A stretch of DNA of 30,339 nt from a virus. A program made the translations under genes and the position numbers. The DNA lies in the IMG/VR virus record IMGVR_UViG_3300033816_001298, positions 1-30,339 of that record, one strand, 5' to 3'. Below the pieces are notes generated by a model. That model was not told where the DNA came from and ran no database searches. It saw nothing but the letters and a program-made list of their open reading frames with translations. Positions 20,206-27,017 of this stretch are shown in pieces; positions within the stretch are counted from its first letter, which is position 1, and every line of letters begins with the position of its first letter.

Positions 20206-20931
20206 ATGAAGGTCTCTCTCATCAGCCACACGCCTCACGCGGCGGAGCTGCTCATCTTCACCAAGTCCACGCGACTGAACATGTCGCCGGGCTTGATGGA
20301 CGAGATCATGAGCTGGCCCGAAGACAAGAAGCTCGCCGAGCTCGAATACATGGCCGCCACTATCCCCAGCTCGTGGGAGTTCGTCGACTACGTGTTCATG
20401 ATCGAAGGCGTCAGCCGCGCCTTCACCCACCAGTTCGTGCGGAGCCGCAACGCCAGCTACGCTCAGCAGACGATGCGCGTGCTGGACATGGGCGAGTACG
20501 ACTACGTGCTGCCCGACCGGGTGGCGAACAATGCTGACGCGGCGGGCGTCGTGGGGCTGGTCAACCACCAGATCCGCAACGCCTACCGCCGGCTCATCCA
20601 GCTCGGGCTCCCGCCCGAGGACGCCCGCGGCATTCTCCCCACCAACATCGCCACCAACATCTGCGCCAAGTTCAATCTCCGCGCCTTGTCGGAGCTGGTG
20701 GCGAGCCGCACCGGCGGCCGTACGCAAGGCGAGTACCAGCGCGTGGCGCAAGCCATGGCCGACGCTGTGCTCGCCGTGCACCCTTGGGCGGCGAAGTTCC
20801 TGTTCAGGCAGGGGCGCGACCACTTCGCCGAGATCGAGGCGTGGGCTGAGGCGGAGTACGGCGGCGACCTGCTCAAGAAGGGCAAGTTGCTCAAGATCGT
20901 CGACGCCATGCGCAAGGACCGTCAATCATGA
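20206..20931 (+). CDS. thyX: Flavin-dependent thymidylate synthase (ThyX)
   Basis: This 241-aa protein probably makes dTMP from dUMP using FAD, NADPH and methylene-tetrahydrofolate. I chose ATG 20206 over a GTG just before it because of spacing from AAAGGAA. The ThyX layout is clear: VDYVFMIEGVSRAFTHQFVR then SRNASYAQQTMR, where the usual RHR..S motif reads RSRNAS (79-84). Then come ARGILPTNIATNICAKFNLR and ALSELVASRTGGRTQGEYQR, matching the 'LP....T.....N.R.L.hf...R....AQ.EI' substrate-binding end. The middle His of RHR is Ser here. The 3' end overlaps the denV-like gene by ATGA. The call is confident; whether dUMP is the only substrate is not known. Confidence 0.87.
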   Translation: MKVSLISHTPHAAELLIFTKSTRLNMSPGLMDEIMSWPEDKKLAELEYMAATIPSSWEFVDYVFMIEGVSRAFTHQFVRSRNASYAQQTMRVLDMGEYDYVLPDRVANNADAAGVVGLVNHQIRNAYRRLIQLGLPPEDARGILPTNIATNICAKFNLRALSELVASRTGGRTQGEYQRVAQAMADAVLAVHPWAAKFLFRQGRDHFAEIEAWAEAEYGGDLLKKGKLLKIVDAMRKDRQS

Positions 20932-21293
20932 CCCGCATCAACTGCGTCCCTCCCGAAGAGCTCTCGCGGCAGCACCTGCTGGCCGAGTACCGCGAGCTGC
21001 CGCGCGTTTTCACGCTGGCGGACAGGGCTTACCCCAAGCGCGCCGCGCTCGTGGCGCCTACGCAGTATACGTTGGGCGCCGGGCACGTTAAGTTCTTCTA
21101 CTCGCGGCTGGGCTACTGCTCACGGCGGTTCTTCCGGCTCAAGGAGGAGATGCTGCGCCGGGGGTACAAACCCAGCTACGCCTACCCGCCGATGGTCGAG
21201 GTGGGCACGGACTGGTTCCAAGACTGGGAGCCCACCGCCGACGCCCTCGCCATCAACCGCCAACGCATCTTAGAAAGGACAACCGCATCATGA
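20928..21293 (+). CDS. denV: T4 endonuclease V-like pyrimidine dimer glycosylase/AP lyase
   Basis: This 121-aa protein begins MTRINCVPPEELSRQHLLAE then YRELPRVF. It aligns from residue 1 with T4 DenV. Thr2 (the nucleophile after Met removal), Arg3, His16, Arg22, Glu23 (catalytic) and Arg26 are all in the same positions. The middle has PTQYTLGAGHVKFFYSRLGY (T4: 'PT.ILGAGHV.FFYDKL'). The enzyme cuts the glycosidic bond at cyclobutane dimers and nicks the strand, starting repair of UV damage. T4 DenV is 138 aa; this one is slightly shorter at the C-terminus and may lack the last aromatic helix. It overlaps thyX and the HAD gene by ATGA. Confidence 0.9.
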   Translation: MTRINCVPPEELSRQHLLAEYRELPRVFTLADRAYPKRAALVAPTQYTLGAGHVKFFYSRLGYCSRRFFRLKEEMLRRGYKPSYAYPPMVEVGTDWFQDWEPTADALAINRQRILERTTAS

Positions 21294-21781
21294 ACCACGT
21301 CATAGTCGACCTCGACAACTGCATCGCCGATGACGCTTGGCGCATTCCGCGGATAAACTGGCAGAAGGCCAACCCCACGGAGCGCTACCACGACTACCAC
21401 TCGCTGAGCGGCTTCGACGAGCTGCGCAACGAGGAAATTCTGCAGGACTCCAAGGGCAGCCTCATCCTCGTGTTCACCGCGCGCCCCGTGCAGTACCGGC
21501 CCATCACCGAGGAGTGGCTGCGGCGGCGCAAGGTGCCGTTCCAGCACCTCATCATGCGCAACAACAACGATCACCGCCCGTCGCTCGAGTTGAAACGCCA
21601 CATGTTGCACTGGCTGCCGGAAGTCTACGGCGTGCCCTGGGGTTCAATCATGGCGGCGTACGACGACCGGCCCGATGTGGTGGAGATGTACCTGAAGCAC
21701 GGCATCCACTCTGAGGTGCGCGCCGTGCACAACGTGTGCGCGTACACCCCGCCCACCACAACCACAGCGAGCGCAGCATGA
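21290..21781 (+). CDS. HAD-superfamily phosphatase (PNKP 3'-phosphatase-like)
   Basis: This 163-aa protein has all four HAD motifs: DLDNCIAD (D7, D9), FTARP (T63), LELK (K102) and AAYDDRPDV (D125, D126). It lacks a kinase domain. The short cap and the 'D.DN..aD..W' start are close to the 3'-phosphatase half of T4 polynucleotide kinase and to phage 5'/3'-nucleotidases. It is located directly after the DNA-repair glycosylase (ATGA overlap), and the upstream AGAAAGGAC site is inside that gene. End-repair of nicked DNA or nucleotide dephosphorylation are both reasonable; sequence does not decide which. Confidence 0.83.
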   Translation: MNHVIVDLDNCIADDAWRIPRINWQKANPTERYHDYHSLSGFDELRNEEILQDSKGSLILVFTARPVQYRPITEEWLRRRKVPFQHLIMRNNNDHRPSLELKRHMLHWLPEVYGVPWGSIMAAYDDRPDVVEMYLKHGIHSEVRAVHNVCAYTPPTTTTASAA

Positions 21782-22074
21782 ACACCGCAGCAGACATCCT
21801 CGACGACATGGCCGCCACGTTCCGTGAGCGCAACGCGGTGTACGGCGACAACTTCAAGATGGTCGGACGGATGATGGCGGTCTTGTTTCCCAAAGGGGCG
21901 CCGCCAGAGCTGTTGCACTCGGACCAATTCCATCTGTTCGAGCTGATCCTCGTGAAGCTGAGCCGGTACGCGATCAGCGGCTTGCAGCACGTGGACTCTA
22001 TCCACGACGCGGGCGTGTACTGCGCCATGTGTGAAGCCATCAATCTCAACAAGCAGCAGGAGAACTCACAGTGA
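21778..22074 (+). CDS. DUF6378-like phage protein
   Basis: The start is ATG 21778, overlapping the previous stop as ATGA. The 98-aa product begins MNTAADILDDMAATFRERNA followed by VYGDNFKMVGRMMAVLFPKG, and ends DSIHDAGVYCAMCEAINLNK. The '.ILD..A..FRERNAVYGDN....G.....LFP' opening, a DQFHLFELILVKLSRYA core and a late 'DS..D.G.Y.A' helix match DUF6378, a small helical phage family related in pattern to MazG-like folds. No catalytic proof is visible. Its setting between a phosphatase and the SDR suggests nucleotide housekeeping (inference). Confidence 0.78.
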   Translation: MNTAADILDDMAATFRERNAVYGDNFKMVGRMMAVLFPKGAPPELLHSDQFHLFELILVKLSRYAISGLQHVDSIHDAGVYCAMCEAINLNKQQENSQ

Positions 22075-22751
22075 GCAAGATATTGGTGACAGGGTCGGGC
22101 GCCGGGTTGGGCGCGGCCATCGCGTACGAGTTGCGCATCGCGGGGCACGAGGTGTTCGACTTCGACCGCAAGAAGGGGCACGACGTGCGCTTCCCGGCCA
22201 CGACTTACGGGCCGCCGCCGGAGAAGTTGGACATCCTGGTGAACTGCGCCGGCATCAACAAGACCGCGTGGCTGGAGGACCTGGAGCAGGACGTCTGGGA
22301 CGAGGTGATGGAGGTGAACGCAAAGGGCATCTACCGCATGGCCCAGTGGGCGCTGCCCGAGTTGATCAAGTCCCACGGCACCATCCTCAACATCGTGAGC
22401 AACGCGTCGCACATACCGATGACGACCTCTCTCGCCTACAACGCCAGCAAGGGCGCGGCGCACATCATGACGTTGCAGCTGGCGCGTGAGCTCACCAAGA
22501 AGCACGGCATCACCGTCTTCGGCATCAGCCCCAACAAGCTGCGCGGCACCGAGATGTCGCAGGACATCGAGGACCAAGTTGTTGCGCTGCGCGGCTGGAC
22601 CCGGGAGTACGCCGCGCAGTACCAGCTCAACGCGCTGCTCGCGGGCGAGGAGACCGACCCCGCACAGCTCGCTGACTTCGTCGCCCACCTTCTTTCAACC
22701 AAGCCCCGGCACAAATTCCTCACCGGGTGCGTCCTTCCCTACGGAGCCTGA
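22071..22751 (+). CDS. Short-chain dehydrogenase/reductase (SDR)
   Basis: This 226-aa protein starts at GTG 22071 (GTGA overlap; AGGAGA upstream). It has the classical SDR set: TGSGAGLG (7-14, nucleotide binding), NCAG (58-61), a VNAKG segment (82-86), the catalytic Ser region SNASH (110-114), and Y123-x3-K127 (YNASK). It is a complete, apparently active NAD(P)-dependent oxidoreductase of normal length. The substrate is unknown. A metabolic enzyme like this is uncommon in a phage of this size. It may act on sugars or nucleotides in a modification pathway together with the flavoprotein (18921), but that is inference from neighbourhood only. Confidence 0.88.
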   Translation: MSKILVTGSGAGLGAAIAYELRIAGHEVFDFDRKKGHDVRFPATTYGPPPEKLDILVNCAGINKTAWLEDLEQDVWDEVMEVNAKGIYRMAQWALPELIKSHGTILNIVSNASHIPMTTSLAYNASKGAAHIMTLQLARELTKKHGITVFGISPNKLRGTEMSQDIEDQVVALRGWTREYAAQYQLNALLAGEETDPAQLADFVAHLLSTKPRHKFLTGCVLPYGA

Positions 22752-22755
22752 AGCC

Positions 22756-23238
22756 ATGCAATTCTTCATCGAACAAATCGCCCTCTGCCCACCCAACCCC
22801 GAGCGCGCCCGGGCGCTGCTCGCCGAGCTGGGGCTCAAGGCCTGGACCACGGATACGGTCGTGGCCGCCGGCACGGTGTGGGGTCACGGCGGCACGAACG
22901 TCGCCGACCTCGCGTTCAACTACGAGAACACTCGCCCGGAAGGCAAGCCGCTCGAGCTCGAGGTGCTGCACTACACGGCGGGGCGCAACTGGATGGCCGC
23001 GCGGGTGCCGAGCGTGTCGCACCTCGGCATGCATTGCACCGCGGAGGAGCTGGACGCCTTCCGCCGCAAGTTCGCTGACCTGGACATCCGCGTGGCCCAG
23101 GAGGTGTTCACGGAGAGCCACACCAACCCGTTCCTGGTCGGCAACGGCCGCAAGTACCAGTACGTGATCTTCGACACTCGCGACGTGCTCGGGGTTGATT
23201 TGAAGTTCATTGTCCGGCGCGAAAAGGCCGACCAGTGA
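22756..23238 (+). CDS. VOC/glyoxalase-like phage protein
   Basis: This 160-aa protein starts at ATG 22756 (4 nt after the SDR stop); the frame is open further upstream but lies inside the SDR gene. It begins MQFFIEQIALCPPNPERARA, then has VADLAFNYENTRPEGKPLEL and EVLHYT, VSHLGMHCTAEELDAFRRKF, VAQEVFTESHTNPFLVGNGR and YVIFDTRDVLGVDLKFIVRR. Paired beta-alpha-beta units, a conserved His in SHLGMH and an acidic end strand fit the vicinal-oxygen-chelate fold. Enzymatic activity is uncertain because the metal ligands cannot all be placed. It overlaps the exonuclease gene by GTGA. Confidence 0.7.
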   Translation: MQFFIEQIALCPPNPERARALLAELGLKAWTTDTVVAAGTVWGHGGTNVADLAFNYENTRPEGKPLELEVLHYTAGRNWMAARVPSVSHLGMHCTAEELDAFRRKFADLDIRVAQEVFTESHTNPFLVGNGRKYQYVIFDTRDVLGVDLKFIVRREKADQ

Positions 23239-23810
23239 ACGCCGAGCCGCTCATCGTTGTTTTCGACACGGAGACCACGGGCCTCACGCTGCACCCGGAC
23301 GCCCCGCTCGCCAAGCAACCCAAGATCATCGAGCTCGGCGCGGCGCTCGTCGACCGTCGCGGGCAGGTGGTCGAAACGCTCAGCCAGCTCGTGCACCCCG
23401 GCGAGGAGGTGTCCGCCGAGATCACCAAGATCACCGGCATCACCAACGCCGACTTGGTCGGGGCGCCGCGGTTCGGGGCGTGCTTGCCGCAGCTGCGGCA
23501 CATCTTCGGTCAGGCGTGCGCCGTGTTCGCGCACAACTTGCCGTTCGACAAGGCGCTGCTGCACTACGACTTGGCGCGGTGCGGGGCGGTGGAGTTTCCC
23601 TGGCCCGCGGCACAGTTCTGCACCGTCGGGCTGCACCGCGGCGCCTGGGGCCGCAACCCGAAGCTCATCGAGCTGTACGAACACACGCTGGGCCGCCCGC
23701 TGCCGCAGACGCACCGGGCGCTGGACGACGTGCTGGCGCTGGTGGAAGTCGTCGTGGCGCTGGGGCTGCACGAGCTGGCGCTGGAACCTGTTGAAGAGGA
23801 GCAAGCGTGA
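23235..23810 (+). CDS. dnaQ: DnaQ-like 3'-5' proofreading exonuclease (DEDDh)
   Basis: This 191-aa protein starts at GTG 23235 (GTGA). Exo I motif FDTETTG (D11, E13), exo II HNLPFDKALL (D105) and exo III HRALDDVLALV (H160, D165) give the complete DEDDh active site of the epsilon-type family. It directly precedes the DNA polymerase gene and overlaps it (GTGA), so the two products are made together. It probably supplies proofreading to that polymerase, as DnaQ does for bacterial DnaE. No beta-clamp motif is obvious. Length is close to the catalytic domain of E. coli epsilon. Confidence 0.9.
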   Translation: MNAEPLIVVFDTETTGLTLHPDAPLAKQPKIIELGAALVDRRGQVVETLSQLVHPGEEVSAEITKITGITNADLVGAPRFGACLPQLRHIFGQACAVFAHNLPFDKALLHYDLARCGAVEFPWPAAQFCTVGLHRGAWGRNPKLIELYEHTLGRPLPQTHRALDDVLALVEVVVALGLHELALEPVEEEQA

Positions 23811-26629
23811 CGTTGCCGCAGCTGCGTTGCCGCACGGAGTTCAGCTTCCGGCAGGCGTTCGGCCCCGTGCCGCGCGTGGCCGCGGCTGTGCAGGCGCTGG
23901 GCGCCTCAGCCGCGGGGATCGTGGACGGAGGCACGTGGGGGCACGTCCGGTGGGCCAAGGCCGCAGCAAACGCCGGATTCAAGCCACTTTTCGGCACCGA
24001 GCTCACCGTACCCCTACCCGACGGGCGCAAACCACAGGCATGGGCGCTCGCTGAGGACGTGCGCGGGTTCTACAAGTTCAGCACGGCGCTGCGGCGCCCA
24101 GACGCGGACGCCGCGCGCTTGTTGCGCGAGAGTTCTGGCGTGTTGCGGTTCGCGGGGGAGGCGTTGACGGACCCGGAGTTGTTCGATTACGTCGACCTCA
24201 ACCCGGCGTCGCTCGTGGCGCAGCGCGCGGCGATCATGCTGCACCGCCGCACCGGCAAGCCGCTCGTGCTCACCTCCTCCAACAGCTTCCCCGCCGCGGC
24301 GGACGCGACTGCGGCGCTGGCGATCGGGGTGCGCGAGGCGGCGACGCCGCAGCACTTGTTGAGCGAGCAGGAGTTGCGCCGCGCGATCCGCGGGTTGAGC
24401 GACGCGGAGTGGGCGCAGGCTGTGCGCAACACTCACGAGGTTGCCGAGCGATGCGCCGGGACGTTGCGCACCGCGCCGATCATTCGTGTGCCCGGCGACT
24501 TGCGCGCGCTGGCCGAGGAGGGGCGGCAGCGGAGGTTGGCGCTCGGGCACTTGCCGGCGTGGCCGCGGGAGTACGAGGATCGGTTGCAGCGCGAGCTCTC
24601 CGCCATCGAAGCCAAAGCGTTCGAAAGCTACTTCATCGTCGTGGCCGACCTGATCGCTTGGGCCAAGCAGCGCATGCTCGTCGGCCCCGGGCGCGGCTCG
24701 TCGGCGGGGTCGTTGTTGTGCTACCTGCTCGGCATCACCGAAGTCGACCCCATCCCGCACGGGTTGTTGTTCGAGCGGTTCATCGACCTGACGCGCAAGG
24801 ACTTGCCCGACATCGACATCGACTTCAGCGACGTGAAGCGCGACGAGTGCTTCGAGTACTTGGCCGACAAGTACGGGCGCAGCTGCGTGGCGCGCATCGG
24901 CAACGTGAACACGCTGAAGCCGCGCTCCGTGATGGCCGAGGTGTGCAAGCGGTTCGGCATCCCCGACAAGGAGCGGTTCCAGCTGCTGAACGTGCTGATC
25001 GAGTATTCGTCGGGCGACAGCCGCTACGGCAAGGGGTTGGAGGACACCCTCAGCAACACCGAGATCGGGCGCGCGTTCATGAGCCGGTGGCCCAAGGCGG
25101 CGGTGATGAGCGAGGTGGAGAACCACGCGTGGCACACCGGCGTGCACGCCGCGGGCGTCATCGTCTGCAACGTGCCCGTGGACGAATACTGCACCGTGGG
25201 CGCCGACGGCGTGGCGCAGATCGACAAGCCCGACAGCGAATACCTGAACCTGCTCAAGATCGACGCGCTGGGGTTGCGGACGCTGGGCGTGATCGAGGAC
25301 AGCGGCGTGGTGACGGCGGAGACGTTGTATGGGCTGAAGCTCGACGACCCGCAGGTGCTCGATGTCTTCAATCAGCGCAAGTACACGGGTGTCTTCCAAT
25401 TCGAAGGCCAGAGCCAGCGCACCATCTCCGCGCAGGTGCACGTGGACAGTTTCCGCACCGTGGACCACCTCACCGCGCTGGCCCGCCCGGGGCCGCTGGG
25501 CGGCGGCGCCACGGGCAAGTACATCGCCCGCAAGGCCGGCTCCGAGCCCGTCACGTACACGCACCCCGCGCTGGAGGAGTTGTTGGCGGACACGTATGGG
25601 GTGGTGCTGTATCAGGAGCAGGTGATGCGCATCGTGCGCGACATCGGCAAGTTCTCCTGGGACGAAACCACCGTGATCCGCAAGGCGATGTCGGGCCGCA
25701 AGGGCAAGGAATACTTCGACCAGCAAGGCGCCAAGTTCATCGCCGGTGCCGCGCAGGACGGCATCGACGACCGCACCGCGCACGACATCTGGAACGAGAT
25801 CTGCAACTTCGGCGCGTGGGGCATGAACAAGAGCCACACGTGCGCGTACGCGGTGATCAGCTACTGGTGCGCGTGGATGAAGGCGTACTACCCGCTCGAA
25901 TACGCAGCGGCGTGCTTGCGCTCCGCCAAGGACGACGACCAAGCCACCGAGATCCTGCGCGAGATGGTGGCGGAAGGGGTGGGCTACGTCGCGTTCGACC
26001 CCGAGCTCTCCGACATCAACTGGTCCGTGCAGGACGGCAAGCTCGTGGGCGGGTTCATGAACTTGGTGGGCTTCGGCCCCGCGAAGGCTGTGGCCGCGGT
26101 GGAAGCGCGCCGGCTCGGGCGCACGGACGACAAGCTCCGCGCCCGCATCGCGGCGGCGGCGGTCAAGTTCTCCGACCTCTACCCCATTGGGCGCACGTAC
26201 GCCGCGCTCTACGCGGACCCCGTGGCGCACGGGTGCCGGGCGGGCTCGGTGGTGTGCACGGCGGACCGCTTGCCCGACCAGGGCGACGTGCTGTTCATCG
26301 GCAAGATCGCGAAGAAGGAGTTGCGCGACGAGAACGAGACCGTGCGCGTCGCGCGGCGCGACGGGCGCCGGCTCACGGGGCAGACGCTCTTCACCGATCT
26401 CTTCCTCAAGGACGACACCGGCATCCCGATCATCTGCCGCATCGACCGCTTCAAGTACGAGCCGCTCGGGCGCGTGGCGATGGAGCGGCTGCTGGCGGAG
26501 GAGGACGTGTTGCTGGTGCGTGGGCGCAAGATCCCGGGCTTCGGCATGATCAAGGTCGAACGCATCAAGGTCCTCAATCGTCAGGAGTTGCTCAGTGAGT
26601 CGCAGACCGGAACAGCGCTTGTGGGATAG
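23807..26629 (+). CDS. dnaE: C-family DNA polymerase (DnaE/Pol III alpha-like)
   Basis: This 940-aa protein is the phage replicase. It starts at GTG 23807 after AGAGGAGCAAGC. The N-terminal PHP region (about 5-65) is degenerate: where bacterial DnaE has HSDYS it reads CRTEFSF, so its metal site is lost. The polymerase core has GPGRGSSAGSL (293-303), LPDIDIDF (333-340; catalytic D337, D339), KIDALGLRTL (D486, third aspartate), FQFEGQSQR, ALARPGPLGGG and SHTCAYAVISYWCAWMKAYY. A tail with an OB-fold pattern (about 835-925) follows. It is shorter than E. coli DnaE (1160 aa), mainly at the C-terminus where tau binds. A linked exonuclease precedes it. Confidence 0.93.
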   Translation: MTLPQLRCRTEFSFRQAFGPVPRVAAAVQALGASAAGIVDGGTWGHVRWAKAAANAGFKPLFGTELTVPLPDGRKPQAWALAEDVRGFYKFSTALRRPDADAARLLRESSGVLRFAGEALTDPELFDYVDLNPASLVAQRAAIMLHRRTGKPLVLTSSNSFPAAADATAALAIGVREAATPQHLLSEQELRRAIRGLSDAEWAQAVRNTHEVAERCAGTLRTAPIIRVPGDLRALAEEGRQRRLALGHLPAWPREYEDRLQRELSAIEAKAFESYFIVVADLIAWAKQRMLVGPGRGSSAGSLLCYLLGITEVDPIPHGLLFERFIDLTRKDLPDIDIDFSDVKRDECFEYLADKYGRSCVARIGNVNTLKPRSVMAEVCKRFGIPDKERFQLLNVLIEYSSGDSRYGKGLEDTLSNTEIGRAFMSRWPKAAVMSEVENHAWHTGVHAAGVIVCNVPVDEYCTVGADGVAQIDKPDSEYLNLLKIDALGLRTLGVIEDSGVVTAETLYGLKLDDPQVLDVFNQRKYTGVFQFEGQSQRTISAQVHVDSFRTVDHLTALARPGPLGGGATGKYIARKAGSEPVTYTHPALEELLADTYGVVLYQEQVMRIVRDIGKFSWDETTVIRKAMSGRKGKEYFDQQGAKFIAGAAQDGIDDRTAHDIWNEICNFGAWGMNKSHTCAYAVISYWCAWMKAYYPLEYAAACLRSAKDDDQATEILREMVAEGVGYVAFDPELSDINWSVQDGKLVGGFMNLVGFGPAKAVAAVEARRLGRTDDKLRARIAAAAVKFSDLYPIGRTYAALYADPVAHGCRAGSVVCTADRLPDQGDVLFIGKIAKKELRDENETVRVARRDGRRLTGQTLFTDLFLKDDTGIPIICRIDRFKYEPLGRVAMERLLAEEDVLLVRGRKIPGFGMIKVERIKVLNRQELLSESQTGTALVG

Positions 26630-27017
26630 GTTGCGCAAGGTTGCCGCTGGGCGGCTGCACACCGAGCGCATCGAAAATCTCGTCGGAGCCGGTCGCCCGG
26701 ACCTCGACACGTTGGTGGGCGGGAGCTTCATGCCTATCGAGCTCAAGCAAATTGACGGTTGGCCCGCCCGGCCCGCCACCCGAGTGCTGGGCGACCGCGG
26801 GCTGAGCCAAGTGCAGAAGAACTGGCACCTGAACTGGCGCAATTGGGGCGGCCAGTCGCTCATTGTCGTCGGGGTGGCGGACGAGGTGTTCACGTTCAAC
26901 GGCGCGACCGCGGACCACGTCAACGAATACAACACAGCTCAGTTCCGCGCCGCCGCGATGCGCATCGGAGCCGAACCGCTCGTGGACATGCTGATCCAAC
27001 TCGGAGAACGAAGATGA
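26595..27017 (+). CDS. VRR-NUC-like PD-(D/E)xK nuclease
   Basis: This 140-aa protein starts at GTG 26595, about 35 bp inside the end of the polymerase gene. The nuclease core reads GAGRPDLDTL (D36) and GSFMPIELKQ (E49-x-K51), then 'LSQVQKNWHLNW', the VRR-NUC/Holliday-resolvase-like 'Q..w' end. A basic N-terminal helix (MSRRPEQRLWDRLRK) precedes it. VRR-NUC proteins in phages cut branched or recombining DNA. It lies between the polymerase and the SNF2 helicase (ATGA overlap), which supports a replication/repair role. Confidence 0.82.
   Translation: MSRRPEQRLWDRLRKVAAGRLHTERIENLVGAGRPDLDTLVGGSFMPIELKQIDGWPARPATRVLGDRGLSQVQKNWHLNWRNWGGQSLIVVGVADEVFTFNGATADHVNEYNTAQFRAAAMRIGAEPLVDMLIQLGERR

Noticed and set aside
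24014-26935. Very long open frame (973 codons) on the minus strand opposite the DNA polymerase
   Set aside because: Composition-driven antisense frame in GC-rich DNA: the product is low-complexity (Arg/Val/His/Leu) and the other strand encodes an unmistakable DnaE with all catalytic residues.
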